Source of the DNA: Salinicoccus roseus
GTDB lineage: Bacteria; Bacillota; Bacilli; Staphylococcales; Salinicoccaceae
Assembly: GCF_003814515.1 (NCBI RefSeq)
Contig: NZ_RKQJ01000001.1
Coordinates: forward strand, 1,116,001 to 1,180,000
Reading direction: 5' to 3'
Length of the DNA stretch: 64,000 nt
In this document: positions 36,584 through 45,491 of the stretch, in pieces
How positions within the stretch are numbered: the stretch's first letter is position 1
Layout: every line of letters begins with the position of its first letter
Position numbers and translations under genes: made by a program
The notes under the pieces: generated by a model
Told to the model about the DNA's origin: nothing
Databases searched by the model: none
What the model saw: the letters and a program-made list of their open reading frames with translations, nothing else

Positions 36584-37906
36584 TTATCCGAGTCTGTCAT
36601 TCAATTGTTTTCTGAGGTCCTCAAATCCTGATTTTCCGAGCAGGGCGAACATGTTCTGCTTGTACGCTTCCACACCCGGCTGGTTGAATGGATTCACACC
36701 AAGCAGGTAGCCGCTCATCGCACAGGCGATCTCAAAGAAGTAGACCATGTACCCGAATGTATAGGCATCGAGCTTCGGCACATTCACAACCATGTTCGGC
36801 ACGCCGCCGTCCACATGGGCGAGCACCGTCCCCTGCATGGCCTGGTGGTTCACTTCGTCCACCGTCATGCCTTCGAGGTAGTTCAGGCCGTCGAGGTCCT
36901 GTTCCTCAGCCTCGATCACCACATCGCTATGTGGCGTCTCCACATTGATGACGGTTTCCATCAGCATGCGGCGGCCTTCCTGGATATACTGGCCGAGCGA
37001 GTGGAGGTCTGTGGTAAAGTTTGCGCTGTGCGGCAGGATGCCCTTGTTGTCCTTGCCTTCACTTTCACCGAACAGCTGCTTCCACCACTCCCCGAAGTAG
37101 GAGAGGCGCGCCTCATAGTTAATCAGCATCTCCACATCGTATCCCTTGTTGTAGAGGACATTGCGCACCACTGCATACTGGTAGGCCGGATTCTTTTCAA
37201 GCGATGCCTCAGAAAGGTCGCCCATTGCGGACCGTGCACCTTCCATCATCTTTCCGATGTCGATGCCTGCGGCTGCAATCGGCAGCAGTCCCACTGCGGT
37301 CAGGACAGAATATCTGCCGCCGACGTCATCAGGTACGACGAACATTTCATATCCCTTTTCACGTCCGAGCGTATTGAGTGCACCCTTCTCCTTGTCGGTC
37401 GTGACATAGATGCGCTCTGCCGGATTGTCGTATTTCTCCTCGAGCAGTTTCTTGAAGACGCGGAACGCTATCGCAGGTTCGGTCGTCGTGCCGGACTTGC
37501 TGATGACGTTGATTGAAAAGTCCTTATCCTTCAGATGGTTCTTGAGCTCATTCATATAATGGCTCGACAGCTGATGTCCGGCGAATACGATCTCGGGGCC
37601 GTCCTGGCCGAATGTCGGCGTCAGCATTTCAACCGCCGCCTTCGCACCGAGGTAGGATCCGCCGATACCGATGACGACGAGCACATCGGAGTCGGAACGG
37701 ATCTTATCTGCAGACTGCTGGATGCGTGAGAACTCTTCCCTGTCATAATTTTCGGGAAGGTCCACCCACCCCAGGAAATCACTGCCGGCGCCTGTGCCCT
37801 TGTGGATCATTTCATGTGCACTTGAAACGAAAGGCGCCAAGCCTGACATCTCTTCTTCACTCATGAATGGTGATGCATTTGAATAATCGAATTTAATATG
37901 TGTCAT
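36584..37906 (-). CDS. pgi: Glucose-6-phosphate isomerase
   Basis: A 440-residue glycolytic enzyme interconverting glucose-6-phosphate and fructose-6-phosphate. PGI signatures are [11 protein letters not shown] (near 80-90), the sugar-phosphate motif [30 protein letters not shown] and the C-terminal [10 protein letters not shown] with the catalytic Lys. Length matches bacterial short PGIs. It has its own promoter in the 63-bp gap after trpA, so it need not depend on trp transcription. Confidence 0.95.
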   Translation of the reverse strand: MTHIKFDYSNASPFMSEEEMSGLAPFVSSAHEMIHKGTGAGSDFLGWVDLPENYDREEFSRIQQSADKIRSDSDVLVVIGIGGSYLGAKAAVEMLTPTFGQDGPEIVFAGHQLSSHYMNELKNHLKDKDFSINVISKSGTTTEPAIAFRVFKKLLEEKYDNPAERIYVTTDKEKGALNTLGREKGYEMFVVPDDVGGRYSVLTAVGLLPIAAAGIDIGKMMEGARSAMGDLSEASLEKNPAYQYAVVRNVLYNKGYDVEMLINYEARLSYFGEWWKQLFGESEGKDNKGILPHSANFTTDLHSLGQYIQEGRRMLMETVINVETPHSDVVIEAEEQDLDGLNYLEGMTVDEVNHQAMQGTVLAHVDGGVPNMVVNVPKLDAYTFGYMVYFFEIACAMSGYLLGVNPFNQPGVEAYKQNMFALLGKSGFEDLRKQLNDRLG

Positions 37907-37939
37907 AGGTATCCTCCAAATAGTTTATCCATCATCCAT

Positions 37940-37969
37940 ATTGTAGATAAAAACAGGAGGCCATTTCAA
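37940..37969 (-). promoter_or_regulatory. Probable sigma-A promoter of pgi
   Basis: TTGAAA (37969-37964), 18-nt spacer, TACAAT (37945-37940) on the minus strand, immediately next to the trpA stop codon. No intrinsic terminator separates trpA from pgi, so read-through from trp is also possible. Confidence 0.55.
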
Positions 37970-38767
37970 TTATTTTGTCGCATTCGCTGCAATATCGCGA
38001 TTTTTGGGGATGAGCGTCCTTATTTCATCCGCCTTCCCTTCGTTCAGCAGGTTGACGATGCGGCTGCCGACGATGACACCATCACAGTGTGCACCGATCT
38101 TCTCCGCCTGTTCCGCATCATTGATGCCGAAACCGGCACAGACAGGCACATCACTCGCCTGGCTGATCTTCTCAAGATGGTCGTAGAGGGAGTCGACAAA
38201 GCCTTCCCTCACACCCGTCGTGCCGTTGACCGTCACTGCATAGATGAAGCCCTCAGCACCTTCAATGACTTCCTTGATGCGGTCTTCCGAACTCGTCAGC
38301 GTGATGAAGCGGATCATCGCGATGTCATACTTTGCAAGGGGCGCGCCGAATTCACGCTCTTCCTCAAGGGGCACGTCCGGGATGATGACGCCTGAGACGC
38401 CCGCTTCATGTGCCAGTTCCGCAAAACGGTGTGCACCGAGGCGGAGCACCGGATTGGCGTAGGTCATGATTACGACAGGGATGGATACCTCGTGCCTGAT
38501 CCGTGCAAGTTCGACCAGCACCTTCTCAAGTGTGACCCCCTGTGCCAGCGCGCGCTGACCGGCCGCCTGTATGGCCGGGCCGTCTGCAACGGGATCTGAA
38601 AACGGGATGCCGAGCTCCACGATCGATACACCGGATGCTTCAAGCGATTGTATCTGTCCCTTCAGATTCTGGAGGCCGCCGTCGCCCGCCATGATATACG
38701 CGATGAACGCCTTCTCGTCCTCTGCTTTCAGTGTGCCGAATGCCTTTTCCAATTCGAATTTGCTCAT
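37970..38767 (-). CDS. trpA: Tryptophan synthase alpha chain
   Basis: A 265-residue TIM-barrel enzyme that splits indole-3-glycerol phosphate to indole, channelled to TrpB. Conserved elements are [29 protein letters not shown] (catalytic Glu and Asp region), and [12 protein letters not shown], with phosphate-binding GFGINDAEQ and GVIVGSRIV. It overlaps trpB by 4 bp. It is the last gene of trpDCFBA. Confidence 0.95.
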   Translation of the reverse strand: MSKFELEKAFGTLKAEDEKAFIAYIMAGDGGLQNLKGQIQSLEASGVSIVELGIPFSDPVADGPAIQAAGQRALAQGVTLEKVLVELARIRHEVSIPVVIMTYANPVLRLGAHRFAELAHEAGVSGVIIPDVPLEEEREFGAPLAKYDIAMIRFITLTSSEDRIKEVIEGAEGFIYAVTVNGTTGVREGFVDSLYDHLEKISQASDVPVCAGFGINDAEQAEKIGAHCDGVIVGSRIVNLLNEGKADEIRTLIPKNRDIAANATK

Positions 38768-39969
38768 AGTTCCCTTCCTTCCTCTCTTGTCTTGATCTGT
38801 GCCACGTCCTTGTCTCCGCGTCCCGACAGACAGATGACCAGTGTTTCATCCGGGGACATCCCTGCCGCCATCTTCACTGCATGCGATACCGCATGGGCGC
38901 TCTCGAGCGCCGGGATGATGCCTTCGGTATGCGACAGCAGCTTGAAGGCTTCAAGCGCCTCCTCATCCGTCACATGTTCGTATTCCGCCCGTTCGATATT
39001 CTTCAGGTGGCTGTGCTCCGGTCCGATGCCCGGGTAGTCCAGTCCGGCTGAGATGGAATAGGCCTCCTGTACCTGGCCTGCTTCGTCCTGCAGGAGGTGC
39101 ATCTTGGCACCATGAAGGATGCCGATGGATCCTTCATTCAATGAAGCTGCATGCTCCCCGGATGGTATGCCATGGCCTGAGGCCTCGACTCCGACGAGAC
39201 GGACCCCCCTGTCATCGATGAATGGATGGAACATGCCGATCGCATTGCTCCCTCCGCCGATGCATGCCACGACCGCATCGGGCAGCCTGCCTTCCTTATC
39301 GAGCATCTGCTGCTTCGTCTCCCTGCCGATGACCGACTGCAGGTCACGCACAATCTGCGGGAACGGGTGCGGTCCCATCGCCGAACCGAGGATGTAGTGC
39401 GTATCCTCGACATTCGCCACCCAGTAGCGCAGCGCTTCGTTGACGGCATCTTTGAGCGTGCCCCTGCCCTGGTCGACGCTGACGACTTTGGCGCCGAGCA
39501 GCTCCATGCGGAAGACGTTCAGCTCCTGGCGCTTCACATCCTCCTTGCCCATGAAGACCACGCATTCCAGGTCGAGCAGTGCACATACGGTTGCTGTCGC
39601 CACGCCGTGCTGTCCAGCCCCCGTCTCGGCAACGACCTTCTTCTTGCCCATCCGTTTCGTGAGCAGCGCCTGACCGATCGTGTTGTTGATCTTATGTGCG
39701 CCCGTATGGTTCAGGTCCTCGCGCTTGAGGTAGATTTTTGCCCCGCCGGCCTTTTCCGATAAGCGCTCCGCGTAATAGAGCGGGGATTCCCTGCCGACAT
39801 AGTCCTTCAAGTAGTAGTTGAGCTCCTGCTGGAATGCTTCATCGTACTGGGCAGATTTATATTCCGCCTCCAGTTCCTTGATGGCACCCATCAGTGTCTC
39901 CGGCACATACCTGCCGCCGTATTCTCCGTAGTGGCCGTTTTCATTCGGCTGAGTGTAGATCTGTTTCAT
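38764..39969 (-). CDS. trpB: Tryptophan synthase beta chain
   Basis: A 401-residue PLP enzyme that joins indole and serine to make tryptophan. The PLP Lys is in [13 protein letters not shown], the phosphate loop is [10 protein letters not shown], and the N-terminus [14 protein letters not shown] matches TrpB1-type enzymes. Its start lies inside trpF (29-bp overlap), so translation is coupled. Confidence 0.96.
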   Translation of the reverse strand: MKQIYTQPNENGHYGEYGGRYVPETLMGAIKELEAEYKSAQYDEAFQQELNYYLKDYVGRESPLYYAERLSEKAGGAKIYLKREDLNHTGAHKINNTIGQALLTKRMGKKKVVAETGAGQHGVATATVCALLDLECVVFMGKEDVKRQELNVFRMELLGAKVVSVDQGRGTLKDAVNEALRYWVANVEDTHYILGSAMGPHPFPQIVRDLQSVIGRETKQQMLDKEGRLPDAVVACIGGGSNAIGMFHPFIDDRGVRLVGVEASGHGIPSGEHAASLNEGSIGILHGAKMHLLQDEAGQVQEAYSISAGLDYPGIGPEHSHLKNIERAEYEHVTDEEALEAFKLLSHTEGIIPALESAHAVSHAVKMAAGMSPDETLVICLSGRGDKDVAQIKTREEGREL

Positions 39970-40576
39970 TTATATGCACACCTTTCATCTGTTCAGTCAA
40001 TTCGAATATTTTCTTCCTGTCTTTCACACCATCCGTCTCCACGCCGCTTGAGATGTCGACATATGCAGGTGATACGGCTTCATATGCCTGACGGACATTG
40101 CAGCTGTTGATGCCGCCTGCGAGAATGAGGCGGCTCTGGTCCACGCCCGGGTGATCGAGGGCCGACCAGTCGAATGCATGGCCCGTGCCTCCCCGGTACC
40201 TGCCCGGCGGACTGTCGATCAGTATATAGTCTGCACTGTAGCGGAACATCTCCCGGATATCCGTCTGGCGGATGGAGAAGGCCTTGATTACCGGGATATC
40301 CAGCGCTTCTGCATAGTCCCGCGATTCGTCCCCATGCAGCTGTACAAAGTCCAGGCCGACCGCCTCGTATATCCGCCTCACTTCATCGATCGGCTCATTG
40401 ACGAAGACACCGGTACAGTCTATGTCCTGCCCGACGGCGCGGACTATTTCACGCGCCTCTGCCACACTGATCTTCCGGCGGCTGTCGGCGAACATCAGTC
40501 CGAGCATGTCCACACCGGCATCCACTGCCCACCGGGCCGCTTCCACCGACTGGATGCCGCAGATCTTGATCTTCAT
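39941..40576 (-). CDS. trpF: Phosphoribosylanthranilate isomerase
   Basis: A 211-residue TIM-barrel isomerase. Conserved: [21 protein letters not shown] at the start with the catalytic Cys7 (KICGI), VQLHGDES, and [13 protein letters not shown] for phosphate binding. It catalyses the Amadori rearrangement of PRA to CdRP. It overlaps trpC by 4 bp and trpB by 29 bp. Confidence 0.94.
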   Translation of the reverse strand: MKIKICGIQSVEAARWAVDAGVDMLGLMFADSRRKISVAEAREIVRAVGQDIDCTGVFVNEPIDEVRRIYEAVGLDFVQLHGDESRDYAEALDIPVIKAFSIRQTDIREMFRYSADYILIDSPPGRYRGGTGHAFDWSALDHPGVDQSRLILAGGINSCNVRQAYEAVSPAYVDISSGVETDGVKDRKKIFELTEQMKGVHINETDLHSAE

Positions 40577-41340
40577 CTGCGCGGCACCTTGAGTGAACGG
40601 GTGGTCGCATCCGGCTGCTCTGCACGCATCAGCGTCTCGCCGACCAGCAGGGCGCTTGCCCCTGCGTCCCGCATGCGAACAGCATCCGCTTCGGTCTTTA
40701 TGCCGCTCTCAGCGATGAAGTGCGTGGAGACATCGCCATATTTTGCAAGCAGCCTTTCGGTGTTTGCGATATCCACTTCGAATGTCTTGAGGTCCCGGTT
40801 GTTGACGCCGATGAGTTCAGGGCTTATTGCGAGCGCCCGCTCCATCTCTTCTTCCGTGTGGACTTCGACGATCGATTCCAGGCCATATGTCCCGGCGTAG
40901 TCGTACAGACGTTTAAGCGTTTCGTCATCAAGGGCCGCCACGATGAGCAGGATGACATCGGCACCGTACAGGTACGCCCGGTCAATCTGCCGCTCGTCGA
41001 TGATGAAATCCTTGTTCAGCACCGGTACACCGACTGCACATTTCACCGCCTCAAGATCCCTCATAGAGCCCTTGAAGTAGTTCTTATCCGTCAATACGGA
41101 GATCGCATCCACACCGCCTGATACGTATTTTGCCGCCTGTTCTTCAGGCTTGATGCCGATGTTGATGTCCCCCTTCGAAGGGGATGCCCGCTTCACTTCT
41201 CCGATTACGGCCATCGTCTCCGAGTCTTCAAGGCGTGCCCTGAAGGATACCGGCTTCCGGCTCCGGATGATCTCCTGGGCATCCAGTGATTTTATTTCAA
41301 TGCGTTTATGTGAAATGATCTCTTCAAGTATTGCCGCCAT
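40573..41340 (-). CDS. trpC: Indole-3-glycerol phosphate synthase
   Basis: A 255-residue TIM-barrel enzyme closing the indole ring from CdRP. The family blocks VIGEVKRASPSKGDI, NKDFIIDERQIDRAYLYGADVILLI, and GVNNRDLKTFEVD are all present, as is FIAESGI near the C-terminus. It begins 1 bp after the trpD stop. Confidence 0.95.
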   Translation of the reverse strand: MAAILEEIISHKRIEIKSLDAQEIIRSRKPVSFRARLEDSETMAVIGEVKRASPSKGDINIGIKPEEQAAKYVSGGVDAISVLTDKNYFKGSMRDLEAVKCAVGVPVLNKDFIIDERQIDRAYLYGADVILLIVAALDDETLKRLYDYAGTYGLESIVEVHTEEEMERALAISPELIGVNNRDLKTFEVDIANTERLLAKYGDVSTHFIAESGIKTEADAVRMRDAGASALLVGETLMRAEQPDATTRSLKVPRR

Positions 41341-41341
41341 T

Positions 41342-42403
41342 TTATATCCCGCCTTCTTGTGTATAGGTAACCAGATGGTTCAATTTCGCAAGTGCCCTGC
41401 CTGAATCGATGCTCTCCCGCGCCTTTTCGATGCCTTCCTCGATCGTCTCCGCCCGCTCTGCACTGAACAGCCCGAGTCCCGCATTCAGCAGGATCGTGTC
41501 GCGTTGGGCCGGTGTCGCCCGTCCGGAGAGGACATCAAGGAGGATCTGCGCATTTTCACCGCTGTCGCCGCCGGTGATCGCTTCCTTCGTATATGTCGGC
41601 AGGCCGACCGATTCCGGGGTGAAGGTCATATTTGTGATTTCACCGTCGGCAAGTATCGTCATGTGGTTCTCGCCGAGCAGGGATGCCTCATCCATCGAAC
41701 CTGCCCCGTTGATGACCACGGCGCGTTTCCTGCCGAGACGCTTCAGCACCTGTGCCATCATCTCCACCTTATCCTTGCGGTAGACGCCGAGGAACTGGTA
41801 GTCCAGGGCTACCGGATTGATCAGCGGCCCGATCAGGTTGAAGATCGTCGGTACCTTCAAGTCGTGCCGCACCTTCATGATCTGCTTGATCTTCGGATGG
41901 GCGTGGGGAGCGAAAAGGAATGCGATGTCGTTCTTATCGAGCAGCGTATCGATATCCTCCGTGTCGAATGAGAGGGAGACGCCGATTTCACCCAAGACAT
42001 CTGAACTGCCCGTCTTGCTCGTGATGCTGCGGTTGCCGTGCTTCGCAACCTTCACGCCCGCACCAGCCAGCACAAAGGCGGATGTCGTCGAAATGTTGAA
42101 GCTGTTCGAGCCGTCCCCTCCGGTGCCGCAGTTGTCCATCACGCCATCGATATGGCGGCGGATCGGCATCGCATGCCTGCGCAGCACTTCGACGAGTGCT
42201 GCAATCTCCTCCACCGTCTCGCCTTTCGCCTTCAAGGCCATGAGGAGTGCTGCGATCTCACTGTCGCTGACTGCATCCAGCAGCAGGATCGAGACTGCTT
42301 CCGACATCTCTTCGAAAGTAAGGTCCTCACGCTCGGACAATTTTGCCAGATAAGGTTTCATGCTTCTATTTACTGCTGGTTTGACTGCTTCTGATCTCAT
42401 CAT
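41342..42403 (-). CDS. trpD: Anthranilate phosphoribosyltransferase
   Basis: A 353-residue enzyme transferring phosphoribose from PRPP to anthranilate. The PRPP and anthranilate sites are visible: DNCGTGGDGSNSFNISTTSAF, GVKVAKHGNRSITSKTGSSDVL and NLIGPLINP. The start is the ATG at 42401-42403, preceded at 6-8 nt by GGGAGGG (42414-42408); the longer open frame upstream runs into the T-box terminator and is not coding. It is the first gene after the tandem T-boxes. trpE and trpG, which would supply anthranilate, are not here. Confidence 0.93.
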   Translation of the reverse strand: MMRSEAVKPAVNRSMKPYLAKLSEREDLTFEEMSEAVSILLLDAVSDSEIAALLMALKAKGETVEEIAALVEVLRRHAMPIRRHIDGVMDNCGTGGDGSNSFNISTTSAFVLAGAGVKVAKHGNRSITSKTGSSDVLGEIGVSLSFDTEDIDTLLDKNDIAFLFAPHAHPKIKQIMKVRHDLKVPTIFNLIGPLINPVALDYQFLGVYRKDKVEMMAQVLKRLGRKRAVVINGAGSMDEASLLGENHMTILADGEITNMTFTPESVGLPTYTKEAITGGDSGENAQILLDVLSGRATPAQRDTILLNAGLGLFSAERAETIEEGIEKARESIDSGRALAKLNHLVTYTQEGGI

Positions 42404-42427
42404 TTTTCCCTCCCAGAATATAAGAAA

Positions 42428-42645
42428 TCCTCCATGGACCATGACTGGTCTATGGAGGACGATTTCACCGCGGTGCCACCTCGCATTGAGTCCGTACCGG
42501 ACTCCTGCTCTTGCCGCGTAACGTGCGGCGGACGGACGCATTCCAATCAGGCCCATTCACGGAACATGCATGCATCGGTTTCCAGCTTCCCCGACTCTCT
42601 GTGCCATGCGGTGCTCCACTACTTGCTCTGATATGCGTTCTATCC
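42428..42645 (-). promoter_or_regulatory. Second (trpD-proximal) tryptophan T-box riboswitch
   Basis: A complete T-box leader on the minus strand. The AGTAGTGG / AGAGAGTCGG portion starts stem I, a GTGAATGG element places UGG (Trp) at 42555-42553 as specifier, and the T-box proper reads GAGGTGGCACCGCGG (42482-42468). The terminator stem is 42428-42459 (TCCTCCAT...ATGGAGGA) followed by TTTCTTATATT. Uncharged tRNA-Trp would favour the antiterminator. It ends 25 nt before the trpD start. Confidence 0.88.
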
Positions 42646-42656
42646 CATTTTCTATA

Positions 42657-42925
42657 CAAAAAGGCTCCCCTGTCTTTAAAAAAGGACGGGGAGCCGTGGT
42701 GCCACCTTTATTGACCGGTCGTGACCGGTCCACTCAAGATATGGACACATATGCATCCATATCAACCATGTAACGTTGGAAAGACGCCGGTGCCTTTCTG
42801 CGGCAGCCGGTTATACAGAAGTCCATTCACAAGATCATTGCACCGGTTCGCACCACCCACCGGCTCTCTTCAGCATGGAGAAATTGCTACTTCTCTTCTT
42901 CAATCAAAGGCTATTCAATTGATTG
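42657..42925 (-). promoter_or_regulatory. First (promoter-proximal) tryptophan T-box riboswitch
   Basis: A second, complete T-box lies upstream in series. AGAGAGCCGGTGGGTGG marks stem I, GTGAATGG gives a UGG (Trp) specifier at 42825-42823, and the T-box sequence is AAAGGTGGCACCACGG (42709-42694). The terminator is GGCTCCCC (42695-42688) pairing with GGGGAGCC (42670-42663) followed by TTTTT. Both elements must read through for trpDCFBA expression, which sharpens the response to tryptophan starvation. Confidence 0.9.
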
Positions 42926-42931
42926 AATATT

Positions 42932-42960
42932 ATAATAATACAGTCGCGGCATAATTACAA
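42932..42960 (-). promoter_or_regulatory. Probable promoter of the trp T-box leader
   Basis: TTGTAA (42960-42955), 17-nt spacer and TATTAT (42937-42932) on the minus strand. An overlapping TATAAT at 42934-42929 is an alternative -10. The start near 42925 fits the beginning of T-box stem I. Confidence 0.55.
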
Positions 42961-43014
42961 CCCCTAATCGGAAAAAAGTTTTGCCGATTGCGGGAGACCC
43001 CGCCAATACAGGGT

Positions 43015-44208
43015 CTAGTCCAAGTCGTGGAATTCTTTTGCGATACGGTTCAGCGCCTCTTCAAGTACGGATCGTGGGGAAGGTACGCAGATCCTCTGGA
43101 AGTCGTTGCCTTCCGCGCCGAACATCTTCCCGTCCTCAAGCAGCACATTGGCCCTGTTGTAGATGCGGTCATGCACTTCCTCCGGTGTGATGCCGTAGCC
43201 CGAGAAGTCCATCCACAGCACATATGTGCCCGCCGGACGTTCGACTTTGACCTTCGGCATTTCGCGCGACAGGAAATCGATTACGAAGTCGATGTTGCCA
43301 TCGATGTACTCCCTGACCTGGTGGAGCCATTCATCCCCTTCCGTGTAGGCGGCGATGAGTGCGGAGACCGTGAATGGACTGGGCAGGCTCATCCCCTGCT
43401 CCTCCTGGAACTGCTTCCTCAAGCCTTCATCCGTAATCACCACATTCGTACAGTGCAGTCCGGCGAGGTTGAACGTCTTGTTGATGGCCGTCAATGTGAC
43501 GATGTGATCCGTGTGGGATGCGGCCTTGACGATCGGTGTGAAGGTCTCACCCAAGCGGATCAGGTCTCCATGGATTTCATCCGCGATGATGGTGACGCCA
43601 TTTTCACGGCAGATGTCAGAGAGGCGTGCAAGATCGTCCTCCCTGAAGATGTTGCCCGTCGGGTTGTGCGGATTGCACATGATGAACATCGTCGTATCAT
43701 CCTCTTTGGCCAGCTTCTCGAAGTCATCGAAATCGATGTGGTAATGCCCCGCTTCGTCCCGCTCCAGCCCATTGTTCTTCACTGTACGGCCATTGCCTTC
43801 AATCGCCGAAGTGAATGGCGGATACACCGGCCGCTGGATGATGACGCCATCCCCCTTTTCGGAGAATGCCTTGACCGCAATGTTCAGGGAATGCACCGTA
43901 CCCGGGGCATATATGATCTCTTCCTTGTTGATTTCCCAGCCATATTTGTCCGAGAACCACTTCTGTATGGCTTCATAGTAGGCGGGGGGCGTAATCGTAT
44001 AGCCGAAGATCTGATGGTCCACCGTCCGCCTCAGTGCCTCGACGACCGGTTCTGCCACCTGGAAGTCCATATCTGCCGTGAACAGTGGAATCGTATCCTC
44101 ATCATATCGTTCCGTCAGGCCGAATTCCTTGATCAGTTCCCCGCCATCCCATTTCATGGCATAGGTGTTCCTTCTGTTTATCGGTGTATCGAAATCATAT
44201 TTCATCAT
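43015..44208 (-). CDS. patB: MalY/PatB-type PLP enzyme (probable cystathionine beta-lyase)
   Basis: A 397-residue fold-type I PLP enzyme. The MalY/PatB signatures are the N-terminal NRRNTYAMKWDG, LFTADMDF, FGYTITPPAYYEAI, MCNPHNPTGNIF, IIADEIHGDLI and the Schiff-base Lys in AINKTFNLAGLH. These enzymes cleave C-S bonds of cystathionine/cysteine; some also act in aminotransfer or regulation. The start could be either of two adjacent ATGs after AAGGAGCGG. A short hairpin and T-rich stretch at 42975-43010 may terminate it before the trp leader. Confidence 0.83.
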   Translation of the reverse strand: MMKYDFDTPINRRNTYAMKWDGGELIKEFGLTERYDEDTIPLFTADMDFQVAEPVVEALRRTVDHQIFGYTITPPAYYEAIQKWFSDKYGWEINKEEIIYAPGTVHSLNIAVKAFSEKGDGVIIQRPVYPPFTSAIEGNGRTVKNNGLERDEAGHYHIDFDDFEKLAKEDDTTMFIMCNPHNPTGNIFREDDLARLSDICRENGVTIIADEIHGDLIRLGETFTPIVKAASHTDHIVTLTAINKTFNLAGLHCTNVVITDEGLRKQFQEEQGMSLPSPFTVSALIAAYTEGDEWLHQVREYIDGNIDFVIDFLSREMPKVKVERPAGTYVLWMDFSGYGITPEEVHDRIYNRANVLLEDGKMFGAEGNDFQRICVPSPRSVLEEALNRIAKEFHDLD

Positions 44209-44283
44209 AACCGCTCCTTGTAGATATGTTCACATGGAACAATTATAGACTTTGATGCGGCGAACTTGAAATTATTCAACTTG

Positions 44284-44306
44284 AAAACCCCTCCAATAGG
44301 GAGAGG
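44284..44306 (-). terminator. Intrinsic terminator after the DUF302 gene
   Basis: CCCCTCC (44288-44294) pairs with GGAGAGG (44300-44306) with one wobble, followed by TTTTC on the minus strand. Confidence 0.7.
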
Positions 44307-44312
44307 ACCATC

Positions 44313-44696
44313 CTATACCGCCCTGTCCATGCATGTGACCAGGCGGTCCTCTATATCCTGGGCGAACTGCTTGAGCGCGTCATCATTGACCATTTCAATC
44401 AGTGCCGTCGGTTTAGGAAGGCCGATCTTCGTCGTACCTCCGTCTTCATAGACGACGATCTTGCACGGCAGGAAGTAGCCGACCATCTGGTTCTCCTCGA
44501 GGACGTTCTTTGCTTCCTGGGGATTGCATACTTCAAGGACACGGTATGGCTGATCGAACTCCAGGCCTTTCGATTCCAGCGTCTCCTTGATGTCGAAGTG
44601 CCACAGGACACCGAACTTCTCCTCCTTCAGGCTGGCTTCAAGTGATGATACTGCGTCTTCAATCGGCTGATCCGTCTCTACTGTGTAGTGGAACAT
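44313..44696 (-). CDS. DUF302-domain protein
   Basis: A 127-residue cytoplasmic protein. Most of it is one DUF302 domain: FHYTVETDQPIEDAVSSLEASLKEEKFGVLWHFDI-type start, YRVLEVCNPQEAKNVLEEN, and GYFLPCKIVVYEDG with the family LPC motif. The function of the family is unknown; structures suggest small-molecule or heme binding. The RBS GGAGATG lies just before the ATG at 44696. It is monocistronic between patB and the tetR gene. Confidence 0.8.
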   Translation of the reverse strand: MFHYTVETDQPIEDAVSSLEASLKEEKFGVLWHFDIKETLESKGLEFDQPYRVLEVCNPQEAKNVLEENQMVGYFLPCKIVVYEDGGTTKIGLPKPTALIEMVNDDALKQFAQDIEDRLVTCMDRAV

Positions 44697-44758
44697 GCAT
44701 TCATCTCCTTGTCGAATCTATTTGCATAAGTACTCTACCCGTTAAGGAGGCTGATGAT

Positions 44759-45355
44759 TCATGGAGCCTGCCGGTCGTTCAGCATGCGGTTGGTGATGTT
44801 CAATGTACCGATGTGTGCCACCCGCTCATACAGTGCACTCAATTCATGCTCCGTGAGGTTCTGGCCGTTCTCCACCCACAGCTGGTACATGTTGATCATG
44901 CCGGATATATGGTATTCGATGATGTATTCGTACTCGATTTCCTCCCTGATGCCCAGTTCATGCACGAAGTTCATGATGATCTGACGTACCCGTGCCTTCA
45001 TCTCATGCGGAAATCTCGGGTCCCCCTCGGGACCAAGCAGTATGGCGATGCGGTCACCATGCTCATTGATATAATCGGAGACGCCGTTCAGCGACTCCTC
45101 TACCTTCCCGCCGTTCTCCCTGATCTCCTTCAATGGATCGAGGATCATGTCTTCTGTCGGCATCACTGCGGCCTTCTGTATTTCCAGCACTTCGTAGACA
45201 TCGGAGAAATAGGTGTAGAAGGTCCCCCGGTTGTACCCGGCAAGATCCGTGATTTCCTTGACTGTGATCTTTTCCAGCGGCTTCTCCACATAGAGCGACC
45301 AGAATGCATCCAGGAGATTTTTCCGCGTCTCCTCTTTTCGACTTATTTTCGACAT
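44759..45355 (-). CDS. TetR-family regulator, probable repressor of the divergent RND gene
   Basis: A 198-residue TetR/AcrR regulator. The helix-turn-helix is ITVKEITDLAGYNRGTFYTYFSDVYEVLE; the remainder is a helical ligand-binding domain. The ATG at 45355 is preferred because AAGGAGCAG precedes it, whereas the longer ORF begins within that RBS. It is divergent from the RND exporter gene, and a 12-bp palindrome lies between them. Repression of the exporter, relieved by its substrate, is inferred from arrangement. Confidence 0.82.
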   Translation of the reverse strand: MSKISRKEETRKNLLDAFWSLYVEKPLEKITVKEITDLAGYNRGTFYTYFSDVYEVLEIQKAAVMPTEDMILDPLKEIRENGGKVEESLNGVSDYINEHGDRIAILLGPEGDPRFPHEMKARVRQIIMNFVHELGIREEIEYEYIIEYHISGMINMYQLWVENGQNLTEHELSALYERVAHIGTLNITNRMLNDRQAP

Positions 45356-45387
45356 ATTACTGCTCCTTTTCAACACTTGCCAGTGGA

Positions 45388-45445
45388 TTGTATATTGAAT
45401 CGATTATATAATTTAACTATCATTGAATATTATACAACATGTTGT
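45388..45445. promoter_or_regulatory. Divergent tetR/RND control region with palindromes
   Basis: The region contains a perfect 12-bp palindrome ACAACATGTTGT (45434-45445) and a wider inverted pair TTGTATA (45388-45394) / TATACAA (45431-45437). A possible RND promoter is TTGAAT (45395-45400), 17 nt, TATCAT (45418-45423), placing the palindrome over or just past the start point. These are candidate TetR-family operators. Confidence 0.5.
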
Positions 45446-45491
45446 TGGATAAAAGTATGCATTTTTCATATTAAATTAGGAGTGAAAATAT

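Noticed and set aside
37907-37969. Terminator between trpA and pgi
   Set aside because: Only a weak GTTTATC/GATAAAAAC pairing is present; not enough to call a terminator.
42404-42556. Longer N-terminus for TrpD
   Set aside because: The upstream frame crosses the T-box terminator; the RBS and conserved start lie at 42403-42414.
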